Shown: piece by piece, positions 11,997-24,905 of the stretch
How positions within the stretch are numbered: the stretch's first letter is position 1
Layout: the number at the start of each line of letters is the position of its first letter
Source of the DNA: Climacteris rufus
Taxonomy: Eukaryota; Chordata; Aves; Passeriformes; Climacteridae
NCBI GenBank assembly: GCA_013398175.1
Contig: VZRZ01002239.1
Coordinates: 275,677-339,676, forward strand
Length of the DNA: 64,000 nt
Direction of reading: 5' to 3'
The notes under the pieces: generated by a model
The model's input: only the letters and a program-made list of their open reading frames with translations
Told to the model about the DNA's origin: nothing
Databases searched by the model: none
Program-made: the position numbers and the translations under genes

Positions 11997-14900
11997 CAAA
12001 CTCCCTCTACCGCCTTCCCCAGCCTGGTTCTTGAGAAAGGAAGGGGATGTGTATTCCCTGAATTAGGGTCGTGCTTTACATGCCAAATCCCACCAGCTGT
12101 GCAGAACGTGTTACCAAGTCAGAGTTAAGTCATTCACCTGCTGCCACATCTTCATGTGCTCCTTCTCTTCTATACACTGCAGGTGATGTTGGAGGCAGGG
12201 AGGGAGTCTCCACAGGTCCAGTAGGTGTTGTTTTCTCCCATACTTCCAAAATAATTGACAGATGATAATTTTTGCAGTGTATGAATTAATCATCCTTGTG
12301 AACTCCTGCAGAGCTGGATCCTAACCCTCGTTTTGAGAGGGATTCCATGACAGTGCAATGCTGGATCCTGCTGCCTAGATGAAAAGGTATGTAAAAGAAT
12401 AGCAGGGCTGTGGCCTGCCAGGGCTGTGCCAGACGGACAAAGACAAAATGCCTGTCCCATTACAGCCTTGGCACCAGTGCTGGGTCAGACCCATGTGGGA
12501 TGAGTGCTGCAGGCTCTGGGTGTCTGGGATAAATATTGTGTCCAACAGCCATCCCTGGTGAGACTCTGCTCGGGGCACTGCCCACCCCCATGCATGGGAT
12601 TTATGTTCTGCTGGTGTAAATGAGCTTTTGTTCAAATCATCCATCTGACTAATGGGCAGCTGGGGAGGTGTGAGACAGAGTAGCTGCCCAGGCAGCTGGG
12701 CAGTGCTGCATGAACATACCTGGACACATTTACAGGGTACAATTGGTGTGCTCTGGAGGTGCAGGGCTATTATTGCCCTGCTCAGGTCCAAAGTCTTCCT
12801 GATACAAGGGATCAAAGCCATTCTGGCTTGGATTTTTCTGTTTGTGTTGTTGCAGCTACAGCACCATGATTAGGAAAGTTTTGCCTTTTTTTGTAGTTTC
12901 TGGGCTGAGATAGTGGATGCCCAGTTCAGAGTAGCCAGAAAAATAAGATTCTCAAGCATTCTTTCATCCCCCAATATGTGCTTAAAGAGGATTTCCATCT
13001 CAGGAAACATTAATGTGCAAACTGATGCTGTAGAGCAATATGTCTCCCTTAAACTTTCCTTGTGATGAGGGGAAGTTTCCTTAAGCACCAGCCAGTGCAC
13101 GAGGCACATTGGTTTGGAGGTGGCTTTCTGATCCCTTCTGGCCCCTGGCCTTGCATTTGGGGTCAGCTCAAGTGCTGCACACTTTGGGGGAGCAGCCACA
13201 TGGACTTGCTTCCCCCTTGCATTCATTGTGATCTGTCTGAGCAAGCCTGAGGGACAGGCAGCACGTGAAGAACCAGCAGTGCCACTTGCATTTGAACAGC
13301 AAACACTAAGTTAGCACGAGCCAACTGGGCTGCAGAACCAGTCATCTTCAATTTTTACAGCCTTATAATTTTTAAGACAATTTTTATGACTCTGATTGGA
13401 ACAGAGATGATTTTTGTAATGTCTGTTTATGCCATTTTGAACTTGAACATAAATCTTATTTTTTAAGGGGATTTTGTGGTTTTCTTGGTTTTCTGAATGT
13501 TTCTTATCCCTCTTTTATGCATTCTGCTAAATTAAACCAAAATAAACTCGGGGGAAAAAGTGATTCTTTAAAACAAATATATTATTTTATCCCTTCTTTG
13601 GACAGGAATTTTCATCAGGAGACAAGGATAGAACATTCTATTCAGCCTTTGCCTGCTGATTTACGCTGCCGTCGTTACCAGAGCCATAATGATGTCCAAT
13701 AACCAGTAACAGGAACTGTGAGGAGAAGCTTTGTAATACAACACTGCTCCCCTTTTTCTCCAGCAGCTTTGTTGGTGGTCTAGACATAATCCTAAAACGT
13801 GTGAGATGCTTCTCAGAGAGAACCATGCAGCTCCTTTTGGTTTAGGAGAGCCCAGGTCTGGGATGGCATCGTGTGGGCTCCTGCTGTGGCTCTGAGGTGC
13901 AGTGACCCACTGGAAAACCTGCAGGCAAAGAAAAGGTGTTTTTCCTACAGAGCAGGCCATGGATTCTGGTGGGGTAGTTTGTAGGGAATGCCTCTAAGTG
14001 TTAGGGATGACATTTAAGATCAGAGAGTGTCTGAACAGTAGTGTGTGCCTGCAAGTCTGATGGATTGCTACAAGAAACCAAAGGTATTTGATAAACCCAG
14101 CAGTGGTTTATGGTGAACGTGGGTTGATGCCAGCAGTTCTGTTTGACGTGTATTAGTACTTCTAAGAGGTCACAAGTGCTATCCAGCTGCATATCTTATA
14201 AAGTATGAGTTTGTTCCTGCAAGGTGGTAAGAAGTTGTCACTTGAAAGTGAATTTGACAGTGTCATTGTAAAGGTCCCTTTCTGCACTTTGCTGTGGTAG
14301 CAGAGCCAGTGGCATCAAAGAGTGAGCCTCTGCCAGCATCTGCCACAGAGCAGCAGGTGAGATGTGCCTGCTTTTTCCTGTGTTTATCCACAGAAAATGA
14401 CTGTGGTAGCCCTGTGGTATCTGCTAGCAAACTGATTGTTAATGTTGCCCAGTATAAGTGGTTGATATTTTATCAGCATTACCAAAGCTGCATTTTAACA
14501 TTTTGTTTAATCCTGTTATTTTCAGCTGTTCATTATTATGGTAATGCGTTGTTTATGGAGGTTGTTTCCGTGTGGGTAGCTGCAGTTGTGTGTTGGATGA
14601 GGGAAAGTTGGCTGTTTTGCCTTTATGAGTGTGTATATAGTACTTGGTTTGGGTTTTTGGTGGGTTTTTTTCAGAGTAAGATTTCTCCCACTGCAAAAAG
14701 GGATGTTGGCCTACAGACTTGACCACGAGGGAGCTGCGCTTGTTAAATGTTTAGATGAACAAATGACATTTGCAATAAAAGAATAATCTTCTTACATGGA
14801 AAATTTAGGCAAAAATATTCGTGCAAAAGAAGTCTTTTGTCCCTGACTCCCTATCCCAAGTACCACAGCACAGTCTCTTGGCTGCTTTGGTGCAAGTGGG

Positions 14901-17031
14901 ATCAGAATGCAGACCCTTCGTGCCTGGTACCCTGGATTGACTAGACAATGCAAAAGACACATGCAGCATCAAGTTGGTTTAGCAACTAATATTTGACAAT
15001 TCTAAAAAGTTTTCTTTTAGGCTGAGTTTTATGTAAAGCTGTTTACATTAAAGTGACATCCAATTAAAGTGTATCATGTAACCCACATCACAGTTCAACA
15101 CACATTTTCTGTTTTAACTGACATATGGCCCCATTTATGAAAATAAAAATCATCATGTTTTGATGATATGTTCACATAATTTATGTGGAAAAGCAGAGGG
15201 AGAGAAGCAAGGAGAGGGAATGCTTTTGCTGTGTAAAGCTATTATTTTCTGTGATTCATTAAATGTCTTTTAACCCATGTGCACAGACAAATTCCTCCTC
15301 CCCCAGTTCCTGCCCAGCCCCCTTCCCTGCAGTGTCCGTGCTGGACAAAGGGACCTAATTTCTTCTATGGGCAGAGACAGCAGACAGAAACACTTTGTAC
15401 AGTGTCATCCCATACCACAGACATTTTTACACTAGGGGATTCTTTAGTGTTCTGTAGAAGAGATAAATTAGTTAACCTAAAAACAAATCTGTGGAGGGCA
15501 GAGCTAATTCAGCCCATTTTCCTCTGGTTGTCTCAAGGCTGAGAGGATCCTCTGATGTCTAAGAAAAGATGGTCACCTACTGAGGTCTTTTCTTCAATCT
15601 CTCCCCTGCTTAGCTGGCAGCTTTCATAAAAATGAGTAGGAACTTAATATCTTTGCAACCAGCAATCCTCTGTCATTTTGCCTGGGATTTTCTTTGTGTG
15701 TAGAAAAGTCTGTCTCTCTTGAACACCTAAGTGTCTCAGGAAAGCCAGGTTGCTTTCATTAAGGTAACCTACTGATAAGATAAATGATTCTTTTTGCAAA
15801 GTGGCCATGAATCAGAGACATGTCAGCACAAACTGGGGTATCTCGAGCCATCTACAGCCAAGGCTGCCAGTTTGGCATTCCTGTCAGCGCCCTGAGTCTT
15901 GCTGACACTGACTCTGCTAAAAAGAACAAGATTTTAACCTGTTTCAAATCTACTTAGGGCAGGGCTATGGCAAAGCATTATTTAAAAATACATCTTTGCA
16001 TTTTCCTCTTTTAACAACTGCATTTAACCCCTCAGGCCTTACATTTTTTATGTAGCAGCACATCAGTGGAAGAAAAGTCACTGCCAGCCAACAGAAACCC
16101 CATCTGCAGAGGAATCAGCCAGTCAGTGTGCAGTGAAACCAGATTAATTCCTGGCTTTCCCACATATATTGGGGCATAGATTACCTTAAAATATAAGCAA
16201 CATAACTGCAGTGAATCCTTTGTTTATCCACTGCAGGGACCAAGCAGCGGGGATTATTGTTTAAATGGTAACTATTGTTGCACATCAGAGGGCAAGACAT
16301 GGTGGTGGTACTTGGATTGCATAAATCAGTTTGCCATTTTCTCCTTGCCAAGGTAAACGAGACTGTACACTTGGAGCCTGGTTATTTACAGCATGAGACT
16401 GGCAAATGAAACCTTCAGACTGTACAGTTTTGGTCAGTAGATGTTTGGCCACTGTCACAGAAAGCCATTGAGTCATGTCCTCTGTGAGTGCATTCTTAAA
16501 TGCTACTACAAAAATTGCCAAAGAGGCATCACCCAGACAGTTTATTTGGACTGTCCTGTTTCTTGGTACATGTGACTTTGAAGCCTCACCAACATTTCTC
16601 ATTTGTTGCAGCAGGAACAGAATCTTGTAAGGTATTACACTGTAATCACCCTGCATTTTCTGCTCTCTAATGGCTTTTTAGAATCATCATTCTTGACATA
16701 AGTTAATGCCAAAAGGAACAAAACCCACTTTCTCATTTGCCTCTAACAATGGAAAAAGAACTAATAAACGTTGCCATCTAAAGTCCAGTGGGATCTAAAC
16801 TGATGATGATAACATTAAATCCTAAAAAATGTAAAAGTTCCAATCGAATATGGCAACCTCTGGCAGAACCTTCTTTTTCTAATGAAGTCTGTGCATTATG
16901 TTTAGTTGGCTGGTGATCTTAATCAGGGTACTGAGATCTGTGCACTCTGGTTTTGATCATTATTACCAAGATTAAATAGGCACAGAGCCAAGATGTTGCA
17001 GTGTAATAACCTGGGAGCTGAGGAGGAGGGG
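11997..17031. other. Intronic sequence, no gene seen
   Basis: A moderately GC-rich stretch at about 12370-13260 has overlapping frames on both strands without a recognisable domain. AT-rich unique sequence follows, including a 7-bp inverted repeat near 15149-15167. A hydrophobic frame at 14294-14722 resembles a membrane protein only because the region is T-rich. No transposon is recognised. Confidence 0.6.
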
Positions 17032-17032
17032 G

Positions 17033-17060
<28 letters not shown>
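17032..17060. repeat. (GA)n microsatellite
   Basis: About fourteen uninterrupted GA units follow a G-rich AGGAGGAGGGGG lead. The whole purine run on the + strand (from about 17021) is a homopurine tract that could form triplex DNA and could bind GAGA-type proteins. Confidence 0.95.
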
Positions 17061-17064
<4 letters not shown>

Positions 17065-17730
17065 TTGTTGGTTGGATAAATGGGGTTAGTAGTTATTGAA
17101 TGTAACAGAGACTTATTTTCCTGAAGGCAATGGCCATTTAAACAACAAGGCTTATGAATGAAGAATGTCTGTCAGTTAAGAAAGTAGAAAACAGTATCAT
17201 GAGTGAAGAAGGCCAGAATCAGGCCCTGTGACCCTGGTGAAGTTTTGTTTTCAGATTTCTAAAAAATGGTTGAGTAGGATTGCAGACTCCTGGATAACAA
17301 ACGCATGTCCACTAGTAATCAGCTTTTTGTAATAGTGTTTTATGGCAGTCTGGCCGAGTTAACCTCAGCCTTCTCCAGACACAGATAGAAACCCCCAGCC
17401 TTTTTCTTTCTGAGAGGGCTGTAAGTTTGTGCAAAGGAGTTATTCAGCAGTAGGCAAAAAGGATTATTTTCCATCTTTTAAGAACACAGAAATCCATTAC
17501 ATATGCTCATAAGCTTCACTTTCACCAGGTTCATTAAATGCAAATAGAAATTTCCTCCTCAGTGCAGAATTGTGCTGTTTCCCATCAACTCATCACCTCA
17601 GAGAGGCATTCAGGTTCCCTGGGTAGGTAAAGCTGGAATTATGATGTCTTCTTCTGTTCTGTAATTTGATTCCTAGAGTTTTGGCAGTTTCTTTAAGGAA
17701 AATAATGTTACAGGGTTGGGGTTTGTTGGC

Positions 17731-17756
17731 TTTTTTTGTTTTGTTTTGTTTTTAAT
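17731..17756. repeat. T-rich simple repeat (TTTTG)n
   Basis: A T7 run is followed by repeated GTTTT units, ending in TTTTTAATTAAA. It is low-complexity sequence and may be the decayed tail of an old insertion, but no body is recognisable beside it. Confidence 0.7.
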
Positions 17757-17962
17757 TAAAAAAGCCTGAAGCTTTCATCAGAGAAATTTCTGTATCCATC
17801 CAAAGCAGAAAAAAGCTTGCAGAACTACCCTCAAAATTGTTCTAATAAAAATTAAAGAATACTTAGAAGGAACAGAGGTTAATATTCTTAAGATTTTGGC
17901 TTACTCTGATGTAAAAGTTAACAAAAGCTAATGGGAATGTCATGTGTTACTTGGGCATAGCC

Positions 17963-17988
17963 TACAACATGCACATACAACATGCACA
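17963..17988. repeat. Perfect 13-bp tandem duplication
   Basis: The unit TACAACATGCACA occurs twice in direct succession with no mismatch. This is typical of replication slippage and no function is implied. Confidence 0.9.
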
Positions 17989-19197
17989 TGGCAGATCTAA
18001 TAGTTGGCTTTCAGTCCCTCTTGGCAAAACATTTCACTTTGTTTGGAAAGCAGAGTTAGTGGTCAGTGCTCTCGGGATATTCTGCACAAAACAGAGACTC
18101 TGCTGTGTTCCTGCTGCTTCTCTGCTCTGTTGCATGCAGGGCTGCTCCCCCCATTTCACCTGACCCAGTCTTGAAGCAATTCTTTTAATTATTTAATGGC
18201 AGCTCAGCCTCACTACTGTGCTCAGGTGGTCCATAAGAAAGGGAACATGTTTATTTTGACAGGGCCATTTTAATTTCTGTGCCCCCAAACAACTGTTAAG
18301 AAAGAACCAGTGAACCAAGTGTCAGATGAAGGATAGAGGGGGCAGATATTTATTTGAAAACAAAGTATTCCAAGTTGTTGGAAATAAGCACTCAGTTTGA
18401 TTAAAGAGTGAAACGATGTCTGAGGAAGAACACAGGTTGTTTTCAGAAGTTCTAAGTGCTCAGCACCTTTAAAAACAGACTACTTTTAAAGCTGTTTAAA
18501 TAAGGTTTTAGGTGAATAATTTGGTCTAGTTTCAGTTGAAATTAATGATTCATTTCAAGCACTGTTAAACAAAAGCGTCAGAATTTTCAGAATAGCAGAA
18601 CAAAAATAAAAACATAAAATGCAGTTACCTGCAAATTTCAAAAAATTAATTGCAGGTGAAGTTTGGATGGTGCAGTCTGTGGCTGTCTGATTAGGTTTTT
18701 AGTACAACAAATTCTGCTCTGTGTAGAAAGGTTGTTTGCCAGGTATGGTAAATCTTCCCCCTGCCGCTGAGTTGGGCATTTCCAGCTGCCCACGTGCTGT
18801 GAGGTGGGCACAGGCTGCCTTGCAGTGAGGTTTGCACTGCGTGTGCCCAGTCCCTCCTGGTGTCTGTAGGTTATCAACAGCACATGCTGTGCTCAGCTTC
18901 AGAGCAACGTGCTCTTGCTTGAGTTGGTGAATTCTCTTTGGAGACTCTGATTAAGAACTAAAGTTGTCCAGAAGACAATGAGTCATGTCCTGCTGTCTGT
19001 TCTGCATGTCCACATCTGACTTGGTCCCTTTTTTCCCTTCTTTTACAGTCACTCCAGTGATTCAGTCTAAGTCTTGCTGTACCTTCCCTGTTAAAAGTTT
19101 CCAGTTGACATTTTCTTCCAGTCTCAGAGGACTTGTTTCCTGTTCCAGAACAATTCCCAGTTCTTTTGGTCAATGAGAAACACCTGCCAACCTGACA

Positions 19198-19231
19198 GTG
19201 AGGAAAAGCTCCACAAAGGAGCTTTTCCCAC
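19198..19231. repeat. Strong hairpin, 14-bp stem with one bulge
   Basis: GGAAAAGCTCC (19202-19212) and GGAGCTTTTCC (19218-19228) are perfect reverse complements around the 5-nt loop ACAAA. After a single bulged A at 19201, GTG (19198-19200) pairs with CAC (19229-19231). The stem is too short for a normal microRNA precursor. It could be the core of a decayed palindromic element or a chance palindrome. Confidence 0.85.
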
Positions 19232-20522
19232 ATGGTAGTACTTAGGCCAGTTCTGGGGGAGACAAAAGTATTGTCATCCTATCTTCAGTTATCAGGGGAT
19301 CCTAAAAGGCTGATTCTAAATATTAAAGGCTTGAGCCTGAACAAGGTGGTCAAATCAACACAGAGAAACTCATCTGGAGTCTCTCTGCCTGGCAGTGCAG
19401 TTTGATTTTTGTCTGTCTTTCATCTCTGACCATTCTAGATGCGTAGGTTTTGGATAAAGCTATGGTTTGGTGGTGGCAAGAAGGCTCCAAGCCAGCTTCC
19501 ATGGCCAGTGTGCCTGCAGCACTGTGTTTTTAATCACACATTTTGAGTCATCTACACTGCAAGACTGAGCCTGGGTTAACCCTGGATGGAGAGGATTGTG
19601 GTTGAACTTGTGACGGAAGTAATTTTCAGGTCCTGCATTAACAAATAGGCACAAGCCAAGTGGAGCCTGCAATGTTCTGCTTCCATGCAGACAAGTCTTG
19701 TTTGTCAGAGGCATTCACAGTTGTGATTTGAGGTTAGGGAATTTATGGAAAAGGAATTACGGTGGTCATAAAACAGGACTTAGCCGTACTTATTCATCTG
19801 TAACAGTGCAAGCATGCTGCTCCTGTTTTTTCTTCTGGAATCAAGTTCAGTGAACTCACTTTAATAACCTGGCCAGGATGAAAGGTTAAATACATACACC
19901 ATGCAGAGCTGCTGAACTCCAAGACCTTGGGGGCTTTTTCAGCCTAGATGAGATCCATAGGCTATCTGAGACTATTAAACACCTCTTCTGCTCCAGCTGG
20001 CTGTAAAGACACCACCATTACTGTGTAACCTGGTGAGATGTGCCACAACCATACACTGAAGAAGAGGTGGAAACATGCTGAACAGATTAGAAGCCTTGTC
20101 TGTCAGGGAGTCCTTGTTGAATGGTGTATCACAAAGTGAATACAACTTTTAAATCTGGAACACATGGCCTCTGTCTTGAAGCTGTGCAGGCTGACATTTG
20201 AACAGCATCACCATGCATAAGTCTACGTTACATTTTTCTTTAATAAATAGGTAGAAAATCAAAAGGAAAAATCAAAATGTTTTCCAGAGATTTGTAGTAC
20301 ATTATTGTCTTCACAACAGACTTTGAAAACAGGCATGAATTTTCCTTTCAGTGGGGAGAGAATGAACAGTAAGCATCAGACTTGGAATTGTTGCTCTTCC
20401 TAGGCACATTCCACGTTCCAAGAGGCCCTGTTTTTAAAGTTGCCTTCTTCTCATGCCTTTTAATGCCACGGTGAACAAACCAGCGTATTCAGATTCTTAC
20501 CTGAACAGTGAACCATCCTCCC

Positions 20523-20806
20523 TGCGCCTTGGCTGCGGGGCTGGGGTGTAAGGCCTGGCCCCCGCGTGTTCCACAGGCAGATCCCATGCGGATCAGCATT
20601 CAGTGTTCTCTGCTGCCGTGGATTCCTGGGGGGAGCTGAGGCTTTGGGTACCTCCTATCAGCCCAGCAGAGCTCCCAAAGCATCGTGTCCCGGATGGGTT
20701 CCGATGGTGAGGGCCGTCCGCACTGCCGCAGGTGCGCCCGGAGCGGGTCAAGGCGCGCGGAGGAAAAGCCGTTGGGAGAAAATAATTTTAAAAATAGTCT
20801 CGCGTA
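20523..20806. promoter_or_regulatory. CpG-island-like patch inside the intron
   Basis: About 21 CpG dinucleotides fall in roughly 285 bp, densest at 20690-20775 (including GGCGCGCGG), whereas the flanking kilobases contain very few. CpG clusters that resist decay usually mark unmethylated promoters or enhancers. An ATG at 20704-20706 is followed directly by the donor-like GTGAGG, which would suit the end of a short first exon. The open frame across the patch (20566-20841) has no recognisable domain. There is no clear TATA box. Promoter function is inference; a GC-rich enhancer or a decayed retrocopy is possible. Confidence 0.35.
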
Positions 20807-23800
20807 ACAGCTCTGGATTCAGGACCTTAACAACTTCATAAAAGCTTGTTGCTGGTGTTGTAAAACTCTAATACACAAGTTCATTCCACATAAGAACATG
20901 GCTGTAAGTTTTTAGCTCCAGATGCCAAGGAGTGATCCCAGCCTGTTTAAAATGTGTTAAGCTGCAACATGCTACATAAGTTAATTCCAGCTTTTTAGTT
21001 CTTACCTTTTCTGCTTGGGGCTGTGCCAGTGCCAGTCACTTACATACTCCTTTACCTTGATTCACTGTAGGAGATGAGGCTGCCAAGCCAGATATTTACC
21101 TTGGGAACACACGTTCTTATCCTGTAACATTTCATCAGCCACAGCTAAAGAAAAGATTTATGGACTTTGTAACACGAAGATTATTTAAGTCACTTGTTAG
21201 CCAAAAATAATGTAAAGACATACAGTGCTTGTTTCAAAAAAGTTTGTAATTAGGAGCCCATACTTTGCTCTGATTTACAATGTAAGCTTGGTATCCAATT
21301 AGCAATAATAGTGTTCTTTTAACTAAAACACATATCCTTCCAGAATTATGCAGACTTTCCAATTACTGTGCTATGATGAAATTATAGCTAGAGACTCATA
21401 AAGTTGTGCATAGTTTATAAATGCAATATATTCTTAACTACCTTGCTGTACAGTATATACTAGCAGGGCTCATATGTTCTCTGTGTTATGGAGGCTTGTT
21501 AAAAGGCATGTATAAGATTATTGAAAAAGTATGTCAAATAATATTTATGTACTTACTACCATTGTGATAGGCTGTTACTGGTCATTTTGATTAACACTTC
21601 TGGTCAGATACAGCATGATGTTGTGACTCAATCTCTAAAATTTAAGAAACAATTTAGAAACTTCAAAGCACCTGGAAATTTAAACCCTTGAATGGGACTA
21701 TTTGTTCTCTTTTTTATCTTGTCATTATGATATCCCCTTTGTTTTTCATAAAATGAGAAAAGCTTTTGCTCTTTTTTAAAGCAAATTAGTATAAAAATGA
21801 ATTGTAGTGCCTCACCAGCTCATATCCAGCATCTCCTCATGCTTTTCTGTGGCCAAAGACGGGGCTGCAGCTATTATTGCTGGTGTGGGGGCAGACTGAT
21901 AATCAGAAATGATAAATGTTATCCTATAGTTAAAATCAATACTGAGAGAAGAGGCTTCCAAAATGCAGAACAACCTTCAATTTCTGTCCGGCCAGTGGGA
22001 GAGGGCAGAGAGGAGCTCCTTGCTCTGTTCATAGCAATTCCTTTCCAGCCCTTTTGCAGAGGTTTATTGATGAGAAAATCATGTCTTTTACAGGAATGGG
22101 GGAATGACTAAGGCCTGTCCAGCACTGTGAAAGTGTTGGTAACACTTAATGAGATGACTAAGCAGGCTGCTCCAGGCCTTTTTGCAATTTATTTTTTATT
22201 ATTATTTATTACCCAGAGTTTGCTGAGGACTGCTGGTCCCAGAAGGAAACTCCCATTCAGCTTGCAGAAAAATGCTGGGGAAAATGGCATGGACAGAGAC
22301 TAAGAGGAGAGTGTGTGCATTGTATTCTCTGTGACAAGTACGAATGACTGTATGTGTATAATCTTGCATTATTAGACTAATTTGGGTCTGCTATTACAGT
22401 TCATTAAAACTTACTTCAACCTTGTGAAACCTTGCCAAAACCTTGTGAGCTCTGTATGATGAGAGTGGACAAGGAGAGGGTTCAGTGAGCATGACTTGGA
22501 GTGTTGTCATCTTCAGCTCTGTGACCTGCCCTGTCTCACCCTCCTCTTCCCCAGCCCTTGGCAAGGCCTGGTGTGGGACATGCTCTATGTCAGGTCTTGG
22601 GGGAGAGGTTTTTATTCTGGGGGATGGAAAAGAAAAAAACTGATTGTTAAGTGGGGACAGTGCCAAACCCTATGTGGTACCTTCCCCATCCTCAAAGAAA
22701 AGAAGGAAGCATGGGCTGCCCTGTCACCACCAGCTGAAAGGCCCTGCCTTAGGGCAGCTACATGGCTTTGCAGTGTAATGTGGAATAAGAGATTAGAATT
22801 TAAAGAAAAAACTGAGTAACCTATGAATCTCCCAAGAGCTTGCTCTTTCTTGAAGTCAGTCCTTATTTTTACAATTCTTCTAGCTTAATAAATGAGGCAT
22901 CTTCTTTAGTGTGAGTCATTTAGGGGGACAGTTTGGGTTCTTCAAGTTTTGAGGCTATTTTAATTTCTCAGGCTATTCATTGTCTGCGTTTGCTTTGTTT
23001 CATTTGGTTTGGTTTTCATTCGAGCTCTCAGTTCTATATAATATAAAAGCACTCAGAGCTGTATAAATTATGGCCCAAGATGCCTCAGGGGAGTTGGTAG
23101 TGAGTTACAGCACTGTGTGTGCATACAGTGTCTCAGCTGCTCCGATTTACTGGTCCAAGTGGAAGAGGCTGAGAATCATTCCAGCTTCAGGAGTGCCTGA
23201 TGGCTGATGGCTGTCGGTGCAGTCAGTAAATCCGACCTGTGCAGACAGGGATTCCTGCTGCCAGACTGCCCTGGCACACCCAGCTGAGGTGTAGGGGCTG
23301 AAGGACATGGAAAACTTGATTGCAGCATTTCAGGGTAACCTTAAGAATTGTCTTTTTGGCCGTGGGATGGCTGCCTCCAGAACCATCCTGTGAAGTTTCT
23401 GGAATTGGCAGCCAAAGTTGTTCCCAGTGCCACCCACTGCTCAGCCCCCTCCCTGACCACCCTGGAATTTGTCTCTGACTCTCTCTGCAGGTTTGGCTCT
23501 ACCAAGAAAAGGGACTAATTTGAGAAGAACACACTTGGGTCGTGTCTGCTCTACAGCCAGCTGGTCTCATTGTGCCAGATTAAGTTCTCCAATACTCTGG
23601 AATCAGAACAGTGCAAGCAGGATGGAGGAGAGGCAGAATATTAAGTGCCAGGGGAGCAGTCAGGACAGGGCAAAGGCAGATTTAGGGTAGGTGGGGTCCA
23701 GCCTGCGCAATGATAGGCTTCCAACAGCTGTGGAAAACAATAACAAACGGATAAAAGAAAGATTTATGGGGAGATGGGGTGTGCAAGTTGGGGCATCAGA

Positions 23801-24744
23801 ACTACATTGGTTCCCATTCAATTATCTGTTGAAAAGCTGAACAACACAAGACAGCCCCTGACTTCAAAGGGCTTAGGTCAGCTGAGGAGCTGTGCTCCAT
23901 GGCCTGTGTCTGGAGAATGGCAGAGGCTCCTCACAGCTGGGAATGTGGCCCTACCAACAGTATGGAAGCACTTTTGTGTTCGTGTGTTGCAAATATTTAC
24001 ACATTAGGTCATGGCAATTAGGAATAATTAGAGTGGAATGTACCTTGTATTCACAGAGCCAGGAACCAGGCCCATGTCTAAACACTGAGTTTATTTCTGT
24101 TCAGACTCGGCAGGGCAGGACATGGAGTCTGTGGTGCCTTCCCATGGCTGTTCCCAGTGCAGCCACACAATATTGGGGTACTGGAATTGTGTTGGGGCCT
24201 TAAAGCACAAATGCAGGTCTGGCTCTTGAGCTGGGCATTGCCACCCCTCTCCAAGGCTGTTCAATTGCAATTTAATTTTTTTGTATCATCAAATAATTTG
24301 TGGAGTGATACCAAATACTCTGTCCCAGCTACCCAGGAGCAAGCTTTGTCTTCTCACAGGAATACAGAGTAAGAAGCTGTTCAGTACTGTTCCTCCCAGC
24401 CTTCCTAGAAGAACTGTTACAAATAAAAGTCAGATTTATGAATAAAAGTGGAGGGGATTTACATACTGGCTGGCAAAGGGTTCAGAGAATTACAGTGACC
24501 AGTTCTAGACCAGCTTTGCTAGTGAGGTTGTAAGTGGCACTGAAACTGCTCTGGTGTGGAAAACATGTCCTTGATACCTATTAGATGTGTTCTGCAGTTG
24601 GATTGCAGTGTGAGTAGGAGATGGCACTAGAGGCAAATGCAATTTGTAGGAGCTATGGACATCTCTAGCAGCCAGGACTCACGATGGGCTGCCTTTGCTT
24701 TGCCTGGACCACAGCTCTATTGTTGTTTCACAGTGTTGTGAGGC
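20807..24744. other. Intronic sequence, no gene seen
   Basis: AT-rich unique sequence (about 20830-21790) gives way to mixed sequence with a short TTATT-rich tract near 22190-22210. GC-richer stretches at 22440-22760 and 23380-24200 carry short overlapping frames without domains. A direct duplication of TGATGGC occurs near 23199. Confidence 0.6.
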
Positions 24745-24905
24745 ATCGTTACTCATAATCGTTCATAAATCTGGTGATTAAAAATGACAGCGCACATAAA
24801 CTGCTTTTTAATACTTTGTATTTATACCAAGCTATTTATTAATTATGTGACTTGCCAACATATTATTACTTCACCTTAATTAGTGCCTGGCAGTGTGTTA
24901 ATCAC
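24745..24905. promoter_or_regulatory. Candidate conserved non-coding element (weak)
   Basis: This is a compact AT-rich block with clustered homeodomain-type cores (TTAATTAG, TTTATTAA, ATTA) beside CpG-containing CGTTACTC and TAATCGTTC. It is flanked by GC-richer, frame-cluttered DNA, so its composition changes sharply at both ends. Without an alignment this is only a candidate. Confidence 0.2.

Larger units (their letters stand above)
17061..20522. other. Intronic sequence with small repeats, no gene seen
   Basis: This stretch contains a (TTTTG)n-like tract at 17731-17756, a perfect 13-bp tandem duplication at 17963-17988 and the hairpin at 19198-19231. The remainder appears unique and AT-rich, with no coding evidence on either strand. 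Confidence 0.6.

Noticed and set aside
12375..12821. 148-codon open frame (-)
   Set aside because: The composition is typical of moderately GC-rich intron and there is no recognisable motif.
14294..14722. Frame resembling a multi-pass membrane protein (+)
   Set aside because: The hydrophobicity comes from T-rich sequence; there is no family resemblance and no exon boundaries.
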